Positions 1-5,081 of a DNA stretch of 6,804 bases are shown here, piece by piece. Each line of letters begins with the position of its first letter. The first letter of the stretch is position 1. The notes under the pieces were generated by a model that was not told where the DNA came from, made no database searches, and worked only from the letters and a program-made list of their open reading frames with translations. A program made the translations under genes and the position numbers. Source of the DNA: Ruminococcaceae bacterium UBA1691. GTDB taxonomy: Bacteria; Bacillota; Clostridia; Oscillospirales; Acutalibacteraceae. The stretch lies in the NCBI GenBank assembly GCA_002320555.1, contig DCJV01000094.1, positions 5,540 to 12,343 of the forward strand. Reading direction: 5' to 3'.

Positions 1-148
1 CAAAGGATTTGCATACGGTGAGGGGCGACGGGAGCATATAGCCCGGCACCACATTCAGGGAGCACAGCGCCTGCCAGAAAAGCAGGATAATCGCGATCCC
101 CAATGCGGAGTAAAGCTTATTCGTGATGCTTTTTAACTTTTTTCTCAA
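1..148 (-). CDS. ABC transporter permease, N-terminal part (probable thiamine/HMP-precursor uptake), cut by window edge
   Basis: The visible 49 residues contain a short basic N-terminus (RKKLKSITNK), a first membrane helix (LYSALGIAIILLFWQAL), and the stretch VVPGYMLPSPLTVCKSF. The order WQ..C...VP..MLPSP..V is typical of the N-terminus of binding-protein-dependent permeases of the SsuC/ThiX/TauC type. Permeases of this family form the membrane channel of an importer together with an ATPase and a lipoprotein. No ATG fits this frame upstream of the first helix. The proposed start is TTG at 148, with GGAG (158-161) nine bases before it, and it overlaps the thiamine-binding gene by 32 bases, which suggests translational coupling. 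Because the operon is led by a TPP riboswitch, I infer that the substrate is thiamine or its pyrimidine precursor rather than a sulfonate. The rest of the gene, and probably the ATPase and binding protein, lie left of the window. The family is likely, the substrate is inferred, and the exact start is moderately sure. Confidence 0.75.
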   Translation of the reverse strand, partial: MRKKLKSITNKLYSALGIAIILLFWQALCSLNVVPGYMLPSPLTVCKSF

Positions 149-413
149 TGGTCCACACTCCGTCCCTGTCCGGCTTATAATTGATCTTGACATAGGACAT
201 TACACTCGGCGCGCCAGCGCGAATGCAGATGAGCTGGCACTCCTTGACGATCTCCATGAGCTGGTCGTAATCGCCCTCAATGGTTGTCTCAAACGGGCCG
301 ACATAGGTATTCAGGCCGCTCGATTTGATATAGGCGATCACCTCATCGACGATCCGGATGACCTCCTCGCCCTGTACACTGGGCAAGACCTGGATGGCTA
401 CGCTTGCATTCAT
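117..413 (-). CDS. Thiamine-binding protein, MTH1187/YkoF family, single domain
   Basis: This 98-aa protein begins MNASVAIQVLPS and has the pattern of the MTH1187/YkoF ferredoxin-like fold: strand 1 (residues 3-10), helix (GEEVIRIVDEVIAYIKSSG, about 15-33), strand around YVGPFETTIEG (37-47), helix (DQLMEIVKECQ, 50-60), and a final strand with SYVKINYK (73-80). Residues 38-47 (VGPFETTIEG) form the family's characteristic segment. B. subtilis YkoF has two such domains and binds thiamine; single-domain members are close to 100 aa, as here. A longer open frame reaches 458, but the start at 413 is preferred because AGGAGG (422-427) lies eight bases upstream, and the extension would run into the riboswitch terminator. 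It is a soluble cytoplasmic protein. It is the first gene after the TPP riboswitch and is followed by an overlapping transporter permease, so a role in thiamine or HMP uptake or handling is inferred. The precise biochemical role of single-domain members is not settled. Confidence 0.87.
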   Translation of the reverse strand: MNASVAIQVLPSVQGEEVIRIVDEVIAYIKSSGLNTYVGPFETTIEGDYDQLMEIVKECQLICIRAGAPSVMSYVKINYKPDRDGVWTIEKKVKKHHE

Positions 414-456
414 ATTGATTGCCTCCTGTTTATTTTTAAGCTTTGCCAAATAGAAC

Positions 457-481
457 AAAAACCCCCTGCGACAGCGGGGGG
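457..481 (-). terminator. Riboswitch-controlled intrinsic terminator in the thi leader
   Basis: On the minus strand a C-run (476-481) and a G-run (462-466) flank GCTGTCGCA, giving a stem of five G-C pairs plus an inner GC/GC pair around a TGTC loop, followed by five T (457-461). It lies between the TPP aptamer and the AGGAGG of the thiamine-binding gene. This is the standard expression platform for stopping transcription when TPP is bound. I could not work out the competing antiterminator pairing by eye. Confidence 0.82.
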
Positions 482-495
482 TAATGATTGGTATC

Positions 496-590
496 TATAA
501 CTCCCTACGCTGGTATGATCCAGATCAGGTCGAGGGTCGAAGGCTTGTCCTTCCTCTCAGCCGCTGTTGGCTCCCCTGTGTTTGTTATTT
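496..590 (-). promoter_or_regulatory. TPP riboswitch (THI element)
   Basis: The minus strand carries the conserved blocks of the thiamine pyrophosphate aptamer in order. GGGGAGCC (569-576) is followed by GGCTGAGAGG (553-562, the pyrimidine-binding arm). Then comes a block at 502-530 that reads ACCTGATCTGG, then a CATACC segment, then AGCGTAGGGA (the pyrophosphate arm). The P3 region between them holds AAGCCTTCGACC. A possible P1 closing helix is ATAAC upstream of GGGG with GTTAT after GGGA. One base in the pyrophosphate arm departs from the usual form: the segment is GGATCATACC where GGATAATACC is common. The riboswitch sits between a strong promoter and an intrinsic terminator and controls the thiamine-binding protein and permease genes. 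Binding of TPP should favour termination. The exact outer boundaries are approximate. Confidence 0.95.
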
Positions 591-601
591 TGGCTGAGCT
601 C

Positions 602-630
602 AGGATAGCACACTTTCGTAGGCTTGTCAA
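602..630 (-). promoter_or_regulatory. SigA-type promoter of the thiamine operon
   Basis: On the minus strand TTGACA (625-630, perfect -35) and TATCCT (602-607, 4 of 6 to TATAAT) are separated by exactly 17 bases. Transcription would begin near 595, just upstream of the TPP aptamer, giving a leader of about 180 bases. Confidence 0.8.
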
Positions 631-685
631 ACCGGGCGCCCTCTCTGCACAGCAGCAAAATTTCCGTTGTGTAATTTGTGATAAG

Positions 686-713
686 CCCCAAAACGCTGCA
701 CACAGGGTTCGAA
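686..713 (+). promoter_or_regulatory. Candidate SigI-type promoter upstream of sigI
   Basis: CCCCAAAA (686-693) is followed after 16 bases by CGAA (710-713), about 118 bases before the sigI start. Published SigI-dependent promoters, as I recall them, have a C-rich -35 with an A-tract and a CGAA-type -10, and sigI genes are often autoregulated. I looked for the same pairing near the other genes in the window and did not find it. The match is short, so this is a candidate only. The start point would lie near 720. Confidence 0.45.
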
Positions 714-750
714 ATGATAATATGTAAGAGCGAGCGGCGGCCGACATCCG

Positions 751-779
751 TTTTCAAAAGCGGTATTTTCCTGTATAAT
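751..779 (+). promoter_or_regulatory. SigA-type promoter of the sigI-rsgI operon
   Basis: TTTTCA (751-756, 4 of 6 to TTGACA) and a perfect TATAAT (774-779) are separated by 17 bases. Transcription would begin near 786, about 45 bases before the sigI start. This would supply the basal level of the SigI/RsgI pair. Confidence 0.72.
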
Positions 780-830
780 AGGCCGGTAAGCTTCCTTATC
801 GCCAAATTTTGATCATAGGAGGTGCCGCCT

Positions 831-1532
831 ATGGAGCAGGTGCTTGCGGACAGGGTGAAGACGGCAAAATCGTCCGATGCGGAGATGAACGCTCTGCTCA
901 GGGAATACCGGCCATTGATCCTCTCAACCGTATTGGCCAACAGCCCGAAGGCGCAGGAGGATTATATCCAAGCCGGGATGCTGGCGTTTGCACAGGCGGT
1001 GCATACCTTCGAGCCGGGCAGGGGCGATTTTCTTTCCTTTGCAAGGCTGCTTATCTCTCGGCGGGTGATTGACTGTATCCGCCGGGATACGGCGCACCGG
1101 GAGCTGCCTGTACTGGACACAAACGATGAGGAGAGCAGGCGGCTCATCGACACGGTTTCGCAGCATACCTACAACCTGCAAAGTGAGCAGGAGGCGCGCC
1201 GGGAGGAGATCCTGCTTTTTACGAAGGAATTAAAGAATTGGTCGATGTCCTTTCAGGAGTTGTCGGCATCCACGCCGCGCCACGCCTCCACGCGCAGGGT
1301 TTGCAAGGAAGCAGTGCGCCTGCTCTTAAAGGATGAAGCGATGCTCGCGGCGTTCCGCCGCAAAAAGAGGGTGCCGATCAAGGCGTTGGCCAAATTGCTC
1401 CATATCAAGCCCAAGGTGCTAGAAGACCACCGCAGATATCTGGTGGCGGCCGTCTTAGTACACAGCGGCGATTATCCGTTTATCCGGGAATATATTCGTC
1501 TGGACGACGCGGAAGGAGGGGAACAGCTGTGA
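831..1532 (+). CDS. sigI: RNA polymerase sigma factor SigI
   Basis: This 233-aa protein is an alternative sigma factor of the SigI family, which directs RNA polymerase to heat, cell-envelope or polysaccharide-response genes, depending on the species. The sigma-70 region 2 spans about residues 18-90. Its core is YIQAGMLAFAQAVHTFEPG (45-63) followed by the conserved GDFLSFARLLISRRVIDCIRR stretch up to residue 85, which contacts core polymerase and the -10 element. No ordinary region 4 is present. Instead residues 125-222 match the SigI-specific C-terminal domain: FQELSASTPRHASTRR, KKRVPIKALAKLLHI, and KVLEDHRRYLVAAVLV ending in YPFIREYI. The length is near the usual 240-250 aa. The start at 831 is chosen because AGGAGG (817-822) lies eight bases before ATG; a GTG at 822 overlaps that site and is unlikely. 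The stop overlaps the rsgI start, so the anti-sigma partner is translationally coupled. Promoters of SigA type and possibly SigI type lie upstream. Confidence 0.95.
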   Translation: MEQVLADRVKTAKSSDAEMNALLREYRPLILSTVLANSPKAQEDYIQAGMLAFAQAVHTFEPGRGDFLSFARLLISRRVIDCIRRDTAHRELPVLDTNDEESRRLIDTVSQHTYNLQSEQEARREEILLFTKELKNWSMSFQELSASTPRHASTRRVCKEAVRLLLKDEAMLAAFRRKKRVPIKALAKLLHIKPKVLEDHRRYLVAAVLVHSGDYPFIREYIRLDDAEGGEQL

Positions 1533-3118
1533 ATCGGATTTTGATCATGGAAATAAACGGAGACAGCGCAGTGCTCCTGACGGCGGACGGGGAATTCCGG
1601 ACGGTTCCGGCGCAGCCTGGCTGGGAGGTTGGCATGGAACTGGATGCCGAATGCCTGGCGCTTGCTCTGCGAGAACAGGACGAACAGGCGGAGGAATCGC
1701 CGGGGCGGGGCAGAGTGGTTACCATGCGGCGGGTAAAGAGGTGGGCGGTCGCATTGGCGGCCTGTCTGCTGCTCTTGATCGGTGTGCAGCAGGGGTACAA
1801 ATTGCTTTCGACAGTGGATGCCAGCGTGGAGATTGCAATCAATCCGGTTGTGCGCATAGAGCTCAACCGCTTTGGAAGCGTGGTGGGGCTTGTCGGTGTT
1901 AACAAGGATGGCAAGACGCTGCTGCAAAAGGTAGACGCTGCAAACAGCAGTGCGGAGGACACGCTACGCTCGATTCTCAATCAGGCGATTGAGGATGGTT
2001 ATCTTTCCGAGGAAGGGCGAGACGTCCTGATCTCTGTTGCTGGGGCAACAGATCAGAAAACGGAACAGCTCGAAAAGGATATGACCGATACGGCAAACCA
2101 GGTCTTTGAGCAGAAGGGGGTCAAGCCGAAGGTATCCGTCCGAAAGCATTCGTTTGATACAACGCAGCAGATGCGTGCTTATATTGACTCCCTTGTGGCG
2201 CAGGGAATGCGCTTGGAGGATGCCTATGAGAAGGCGGGGCTGGGAGAAGAATTCCTCGATTTGATGGGCGTTCGGGTACATGGCGATGGCAAGATAGAGC
2301 TACGCTTCACGCAGGATTTTTCTCTGAGCGGCCGGGAATCCGTCACGATCACGCCCGCGGGCGGCGAGCCGATTACGGCAAAGTTTGTTGAGACAAAAGA
2401 CGATCGCTTTTCGGTCACAGCGGAGGGGCTGGCTGGTGGCAGCGCATGCACTATACATGTATCAGGCATGATGGACGATCAGGGCGAGGAGCGCTCCTTT
2501 ACGGCGAATTTCTGCAACCGCAAGGGCCGTTATGCGCGCTATGAAGAGGCAGATGACCGGGCGAGGCTGGAGCGGTTCGCAAGCGGGTTGTTCCGCGTCC
2601 GGTTTGAAGACGAATGGAAGATGACTCAGCTGACCGGGCAGGAGCGCGCGATTCTGCTCACGCGTGAGGGCGAGGCCATTCCGTGCGCAATCGCGGGCTA
2701 TGAAGGCGGATACTGGTATCTCAAAGCGGCGGATTTCTCGCCCAATGAGATCGTCAGTGTGGCGATTTCCAATGTTCAGGGGAAAAAGGGGACGGATACG
2801 CTCTATGGCGATTTTCTTGTCGTCGAGGCGGAATTACCTGTCTTCGAGCGTACGGAGTTCAAGGCGGGCGACGATCTGCTGGAGGTGGAATTTAAGGACG
2901 ATTTTGAATGGCGGGAGGGTTTGACCATTGCTGCTGTCGCGCCGGATGGAAGCCGCCTTTCCGGGACCCTTGTGGAAGGGCCGGACGGCGATGAGCTGAA
3001 GGTACGCTTCCAAGGCCTCCAAGCCGGCCAGACCTATCGTCTGGAGATCAGTGGAACGCCGTTCCATATCACAATCACAGGAAAATTTATTGCGTCGGAT
3101 AGGGCGAAGGTGGAATAA
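1529..3118 (+). CDS. rsgI: Membrane anti-sigma factor RsgI with a three-repeat extracellular region
   Basis: This 529-aa protein is the anti-sigma partner of SigI, holding it at the membrane until a signal arrives. Residues 1-50 (MNRILIMEINGDSAVLLTAD and on) form the RsgI N-terminal SigI-binding domain. One membrane helix follows at about 72-90 after the basic stretch MRRVKR, so the N-terminus is inside. Residues 97-125 hold the conserved RsgI juxtamembrane segment VDASVEIAINPVVRIELNRF; its Asn105-Pro106 corresponds to the autoproteolysis site described for other RsgI proteins. The conserved domain continues to about residue 245. Residues 250-529 are three divergent beta-rich repeats beginning near 255, 354 and 449, each with an ELRF/RVRFE/EVEF-type strand and usually a later G(L)..G...I.ISG element. 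I see no cellulose-binding, PA14 or glycosidase motif. The start is GTG (1529), overlapping the sigI stop in GTGA, with AGGAGG (1514-1519, one mismatch) nine bases upstream. A terminator follows 26 bases after the stop, so the operon ends here. What the outer region senses is unknown. Confidence 0.92.
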   Translation: MNRILIMEINGDSAVLLTADGEFRTVPAQPGWEVGMELDAECLALALREQDEQAEESPGRGRVVTMRRVKRWAVALAACLLLLIGVQQGYKLLSTVDASVEIAINPVVRIELNRFGSVVGLVGVNKDGKTLLQKVDAANSSAEDTLRSILNQAIEDGYLSEEGRDVLISVAGATDQKTEQLEKDMTDTANQVFEQKGVKPKVSVRKHSFDTTQQMRAYIDSLVAQGMRLEDAYEKAGLGEEFLDLMGVRVHGDGKIELRFTQDFSLSGRESVTITPAGGEPITAKFVETKDDRFSVTAEGLAGGSACTIHVSGMMDDQGEERSFTANFCNRKGRYARYEEADDRARLERFASGLFRVRFEDEWKMTQLTGQERAILLTREGEAIPCAIAGYEGGYWYLKAADFSPNEIVSVAISNVQGKKGTDTLYGDFLVVEAELPVFERTEFKAGDDLLEVEFKDDFEWREGLTIAAVAPDGSRLSGTLVEGPDGDELKVRFQGLQAGQTYRLEISGTPFHITITGKFIASDRAKVE

Positions 3119-3143
3119 ATCGCTGCTGTTCCGATCAGTAGAG

Positions 3144-3173
3144 AGGAGGTTGCCTTGAGCAGCCTCCTTTTTT
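3144..3173 (+). terminator. Intrinsic terminator of the sigI-rsgI operon
   Basis: AGGAGGTTGC (3144-3153) pairs with GCAGCCTCCT (3159-3168) through ten pairs, one of them G-U, around a CTTGA loop. The stem runs into six T (3168-3173). It lies 26 bases after the rsgI stop and is a strong textbook terminator. Confidence 0.93.
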
Positions 3174-3256
3174 GGTAAAAAGGAAAGCGCTGCGGGGAAT
3201 GACGGCAGGTTTCTTCAATATCTAATAAAAATTTAACATAACGAGAAGATAGTCCA

Positions 3257-3285
3257 TTGCAATACCTACAAAAAATTGCTATACT
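3257..3285 (+). promoter_or_regulatory. SigA-type promoter of the MFS transporter gene
   Basis: TTGCAA (3257-3262, 4 of 6) and TATACT (3280-3285, 5 of 6) are 17 bases apart. Transcription would start near 3292, giving a leader of about 60 bases before the transporter ATG at 3353. The region between the rsgI terminator and this promoter is AT-rich (around 3223-3240), a possible UP-like element. Confidence 0.75.
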
Positions 3286-3309
3286 TAGGTCGGATTTCAT
3301 GTTATCTCC

Positions 3310-3326
3310 GAAAGCACGCTGCTTTC
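3310..3326. repeat. Perfect 7+3+7 inverted repeat in the transporter leader (possible operator)
   Basis: GAAAGCA (3310-3316) and TGCTTTC (3320-3326) are perfect inverted copies around CGC. The element lies just downstream of the proposed start point and before the ribosome binding site, where a repressor or an RNA hairpin could act. A partial copy of its left part, GAAAGCGCTGC, is at 3183-3193, on the other side of the promoter. The half-sites look like those bound by LacI/CcpA-type regulators, but the three-base centre and the asymmetry of the upstream copy make that uncertain. Confidence 0.5.
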
Positions 3327-3352
3327 AATTCTGATGCAAAGGAAGAATGATA

Positions 3353-4774
3353 ATGGCAGAGCAGAAAAAAAGGAAGCTCAACTATAAGCTGACGTTTCTG
3401 ATCGGCTTCGGATTTATGGCGAGTTCCATTGCCTGGTCAGTCTACAATGCTTACGTTCCGCCGATTCTGGACGAGATGCTGTCCGCTTCTCCGGCGGTAA
3501 CGGGGATTGCGGCAAAGCTGCCGTGGCTTGCCACGCTCTTTGGCGGCTCAGACGTTGTTGGCGCAGGCGTGGTCGGCGGACTCATCGGCGCGATCATGGT
3601 TATCGATAATATATTCGGCGTGATTTTTCAGCCGATGTTCGGCAAAATTTCCGACCGTACGCATAGCCGCCTAGGCAAGCGCAAGCCGTACCTGCTGTTC
3701 GGTATCCCGGCCTCTGCCCTTTTCTTTATCCTGATCCCTCGCATGCCGTATATCTGGACGCTGATGCTGTGCGTCATCTGCTTTAACCTGATTATGTCCC
3801 TGTGGCGTTCCCCGGTCGTCGCGCTGATGCCCGACCTGACGCCGCCCTCTCTGCGCAGCGAGGGCAACGCCGTCATCAATCTGATGGGCGGCCTTGGCAC
3901 CCTGCTCGGCATGGGCAGCGGCATGATCGTCATTGCAATCATGACGCTTTTCACGGGGTCGAAGCCCGTCACAGATGCGGAGCGCCCCTATGTATTCGTC
4001 TTTACGGCAGTTGTGATGCTGATCTGCCTGCTGGTGGTCATGCTCACCGTCAAGGAGCCGGACAGCCGCCTGAAAAAGACGGCGCAAGCCAATATGGCGG
4101 CGCAGGAAATGGCGGATGCGAAACGAGAGGAAAAGCAAAAACTGAAGGATCTCAAGCTGCCCAAAGAGAAAAAACGCAGCCTGATCTTTATGCTTCTGAC
4201 CCTGTTCTTCCTTTTCAACGGCTCTGATACGATCCAGACCTTCTTTACCCTGTTCGCAAAGAAAGAGCTGGGGCTCGATACCGCGACGGCGACGATCCTG
4301 ATGGGGATTTTTGCGCTGTCCCTGATGATCTTTGCGATTCCCGCCGGCAAGCTGGGCCAGAAAATCGGCCGGAAGAAAACGATTATGATCGGGCTTGGCG
4401 GTGCGTTGCTGCTGTTCACCCTGTTCTTCCTGACAAAGGAGCTGCCAAGCTTCCAAAAGGTGATGATTTTTATCGCGCTCATCGGCGGCGGCGCCTGTGT
4501 TGCGCTTGTCAATATCAACACGCTGCCCGTCGTGCTGGATATCGGCACACCGGAGCAGGTGGGCACCTTTACCGGCTATTATTATACGGCGACGTTCTCT
4601 GCTTCCATCGTCGGCCCGATCCTTTGTGGGACGTTGTGCGGCTCGACGAGCTATTGGTCACTCTTTATTTACTGCCCGATCGCATTCGCCCTCTCCCTGC
4701 TGTGCATGACGCAGGTCCGTCACGGCGAAGCGGATCCGAATGCGAAGGCGCCGGACGTGGAGCTGGAGGCTTGA
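3353..4774 (+). CDS. Major facilitator superfamily transporter, SLC45/GPH-like (probable sugar transporter)
   Basis: This 473-aa protein has the layout of a 12-helix secondary transporter. The N-terminal half starts with a basic MAEQKKRKLNYKL and helix 1 at about 12-30. It contains the MFS motif-A region GKISDRTHSRLGKRKP (97-112) between helices 2 and 3, then ALMPDLTPPSLRSEGNAV (157-174). A long charged cytosolic loop (about 234-275, EPDSRLKKT to KEKKRS) joins it to the second half, which carries a second motif-A-like GKLGQKIGRKK (332-342) and helices to about 455. The strongly conserved SDRT..R.GKRKP and LMPD.TP...RS.GNA features resemble the SLC45/GPH group of proton- or sodium-coupled sugar transporters. 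The substrate cannot be read from the sequence. ATG at 3353 is chosen over one at 3347 because AAAGGAAG (3338-3345) is well spaced only for the former. It is monocistronic, with its own promoter and a convergent neighbour. It might be linked to the SigI signal system beside it, but no SigI-type promoter was seen here. Confidence 0.88.
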   Translation: MAEQKKRKLNYKLTFLIGFGFMASSIAWSVYNAYVPPILDEMLSASPAVTGIAAKLPWLATLFGGSDVVGAGVVGGLIGAIMVIDNIFGVIFQPMFGKISDRTHSRLGKRKPYLLFGIPASALFFILIPRMPYIWTLMLCVICFNLIMSLWRSPVVALMPDLTPPSLRSEGNAVINLMGGLGTLLGMGSGMIVIAIMTLFTGSKPVTDAERPYVFVFTAVVMLICLLVVMLTVKEPDSRLKKTAQANMAAQEMADAKREEKQKLKDLKLPKEKKRSLIFMLLTLFFLFNGSDTIQTFFTLFAKKELGLDTATATILMGIFALSLMIFAIPAGKLGQKIGRKKTIMIGLGGALLLFTLFFLTKELPSFQKVMIFIALIGGGACVALVNINTLPVVLDIGTPEQVGTFTGYYYTATFSASIVGPILCGTLCGSTSYWSLFIYCPIAFALSLLCMTQVRHGEADPNAKAPDVELEA

Positions 4775-4783
4775 GATTCCAAG

Positions 4784-4819
4784 GGTTGACTTGCAAAACG
4801 TTACTATGCGAAGTCAGCC
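4784..4819. repeat. Inverted repeat 1 in the convergent intergenic region
   Basis: GGTTGACTTGCA (4784-4795) can pair with TGC-G-AAGTCAGCC (4807-4819), twelve pairs with one G-U and one bulged G, around an 11-base loop. It starts nine bases after the transporter stop. No T-run follows, so it is not a clear terminator; it could protect the 3' end of the transporter mRNA. Confidence 0.55.
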
Positions 4820-4822
4820 GGG

Positions 4823-4892
4823 AAAAGCATGATTTTGCGTCTAGAAAGGCGAAAAATGCAAGCGATAATCGCTGGCTTGTAAATGCTTTTTT
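4823..4892 (+). terminator. Possible weak terminator of the transporter gene (nested inverted repeats)
   Basis: TGCAAGC (4857-4863) pairs with GCTTGTA (4875-4881), and an alternative inner hairpin AGCGA-TAA-TCGCT sits at 4861-4873. Further out, AAAAGCAT (4823-4830) is a perfect inverted match to ATGCTTTT (4883-4890). A run of six T (4887-4892) follows on the plus strand. The T-run is not directly next to the best short stem, so termination here is only plausible. Confidence 0.4.
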
Positions 4893-4942
4893 AAAGGCGC
4901 GCTGCAAAAATGTAAAAATACATATTTTGCAACGCGCCCTTT
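4893..4942. repeat. Long imperfect inverted repeat (about 22+24 bases) between convergent genes
   Basis: The left arm begins AAAGGCGCGC (4893-4914) and the right arm ends CGCGCCCTTT (4919-4942). The arms pair over about twenty positions with two one-base bulges and one C-A mismatch, around AAAA (4915-4918). There is only a three-T end on either strand, so it is a weak candidate terminator but a very stable RNA or DNA hairpin. It could be an intergenic repeat element. Confidence 0.7.
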
Positions 4943-4983
4943 CCGGTCTATGCGGTTTGCACGCGAAGCGGCATCGTCTCTCT

Positions 4984-5026
4984 AAAAAGCACCTGTGGAT
5001 CCCAATTTGTGTTCCACAGGTGCTTT
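4984..5026 (-). terminator. Bidirectional intrinsic terminator between convergent operons
   Basis: AAAGCACCTGTGGA (4986-4999) and TCCACAGGTGCTTT (5013-5026) form a perfect 14-base-pair stem with a 13-base loop. Read on the minus strand the stem runs into five T (4984-4988), which would end the operon whose last gene stops at 5082. On the plus strand it is followed by TTTGTTATTT, so it may also stop transcription from the transporter side. Confidence 0.88.
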
Positions 5027-5081
5027 GTTATTTGCATACTAACTTTTTTAGAAGGACGCTTTCCAGCTTCCCTGGCAGACT

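Noticed and set aside
594..603. Perfect palindrome CTGAGCTCAG at the thiamine promoter start point
   Set aside because: It is only ten bases, overlaps the -10 element by chance-compatible sequence and has no second copy nearby, so it is not a supported operator.
488..747. Short open frames on both strands across the riboswitch-promoter region
   Set aside because: They overlap the TPP aptamer and promoters, lack ribosome binding sites and show low-complexity, non-protein-like composition.
3181..3196. Catabolite-response-like site AGGAAAGCGCTGCG
   Set aside because: Only the left half matches the cre pattern and the right half does not, so I do not call it a CcpA site; it is kept only as a partial copy of the leader repeat.
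3671..4456. A 261-codon minus-strand open frame inside the transporter gene
   Set aside because: Its product is rich in Gln, His and Arg, which is typical of the reverse complement of a hydrophobic, GC-rich gene. The plus-strand protein is clearly a real membrane transporter.
4785..4811. TTGACT near a TACTAT as a promoter for a small RNA
   Set aside because: The spacing is about ten bases, far too short, and the region forms a hairpin instead.
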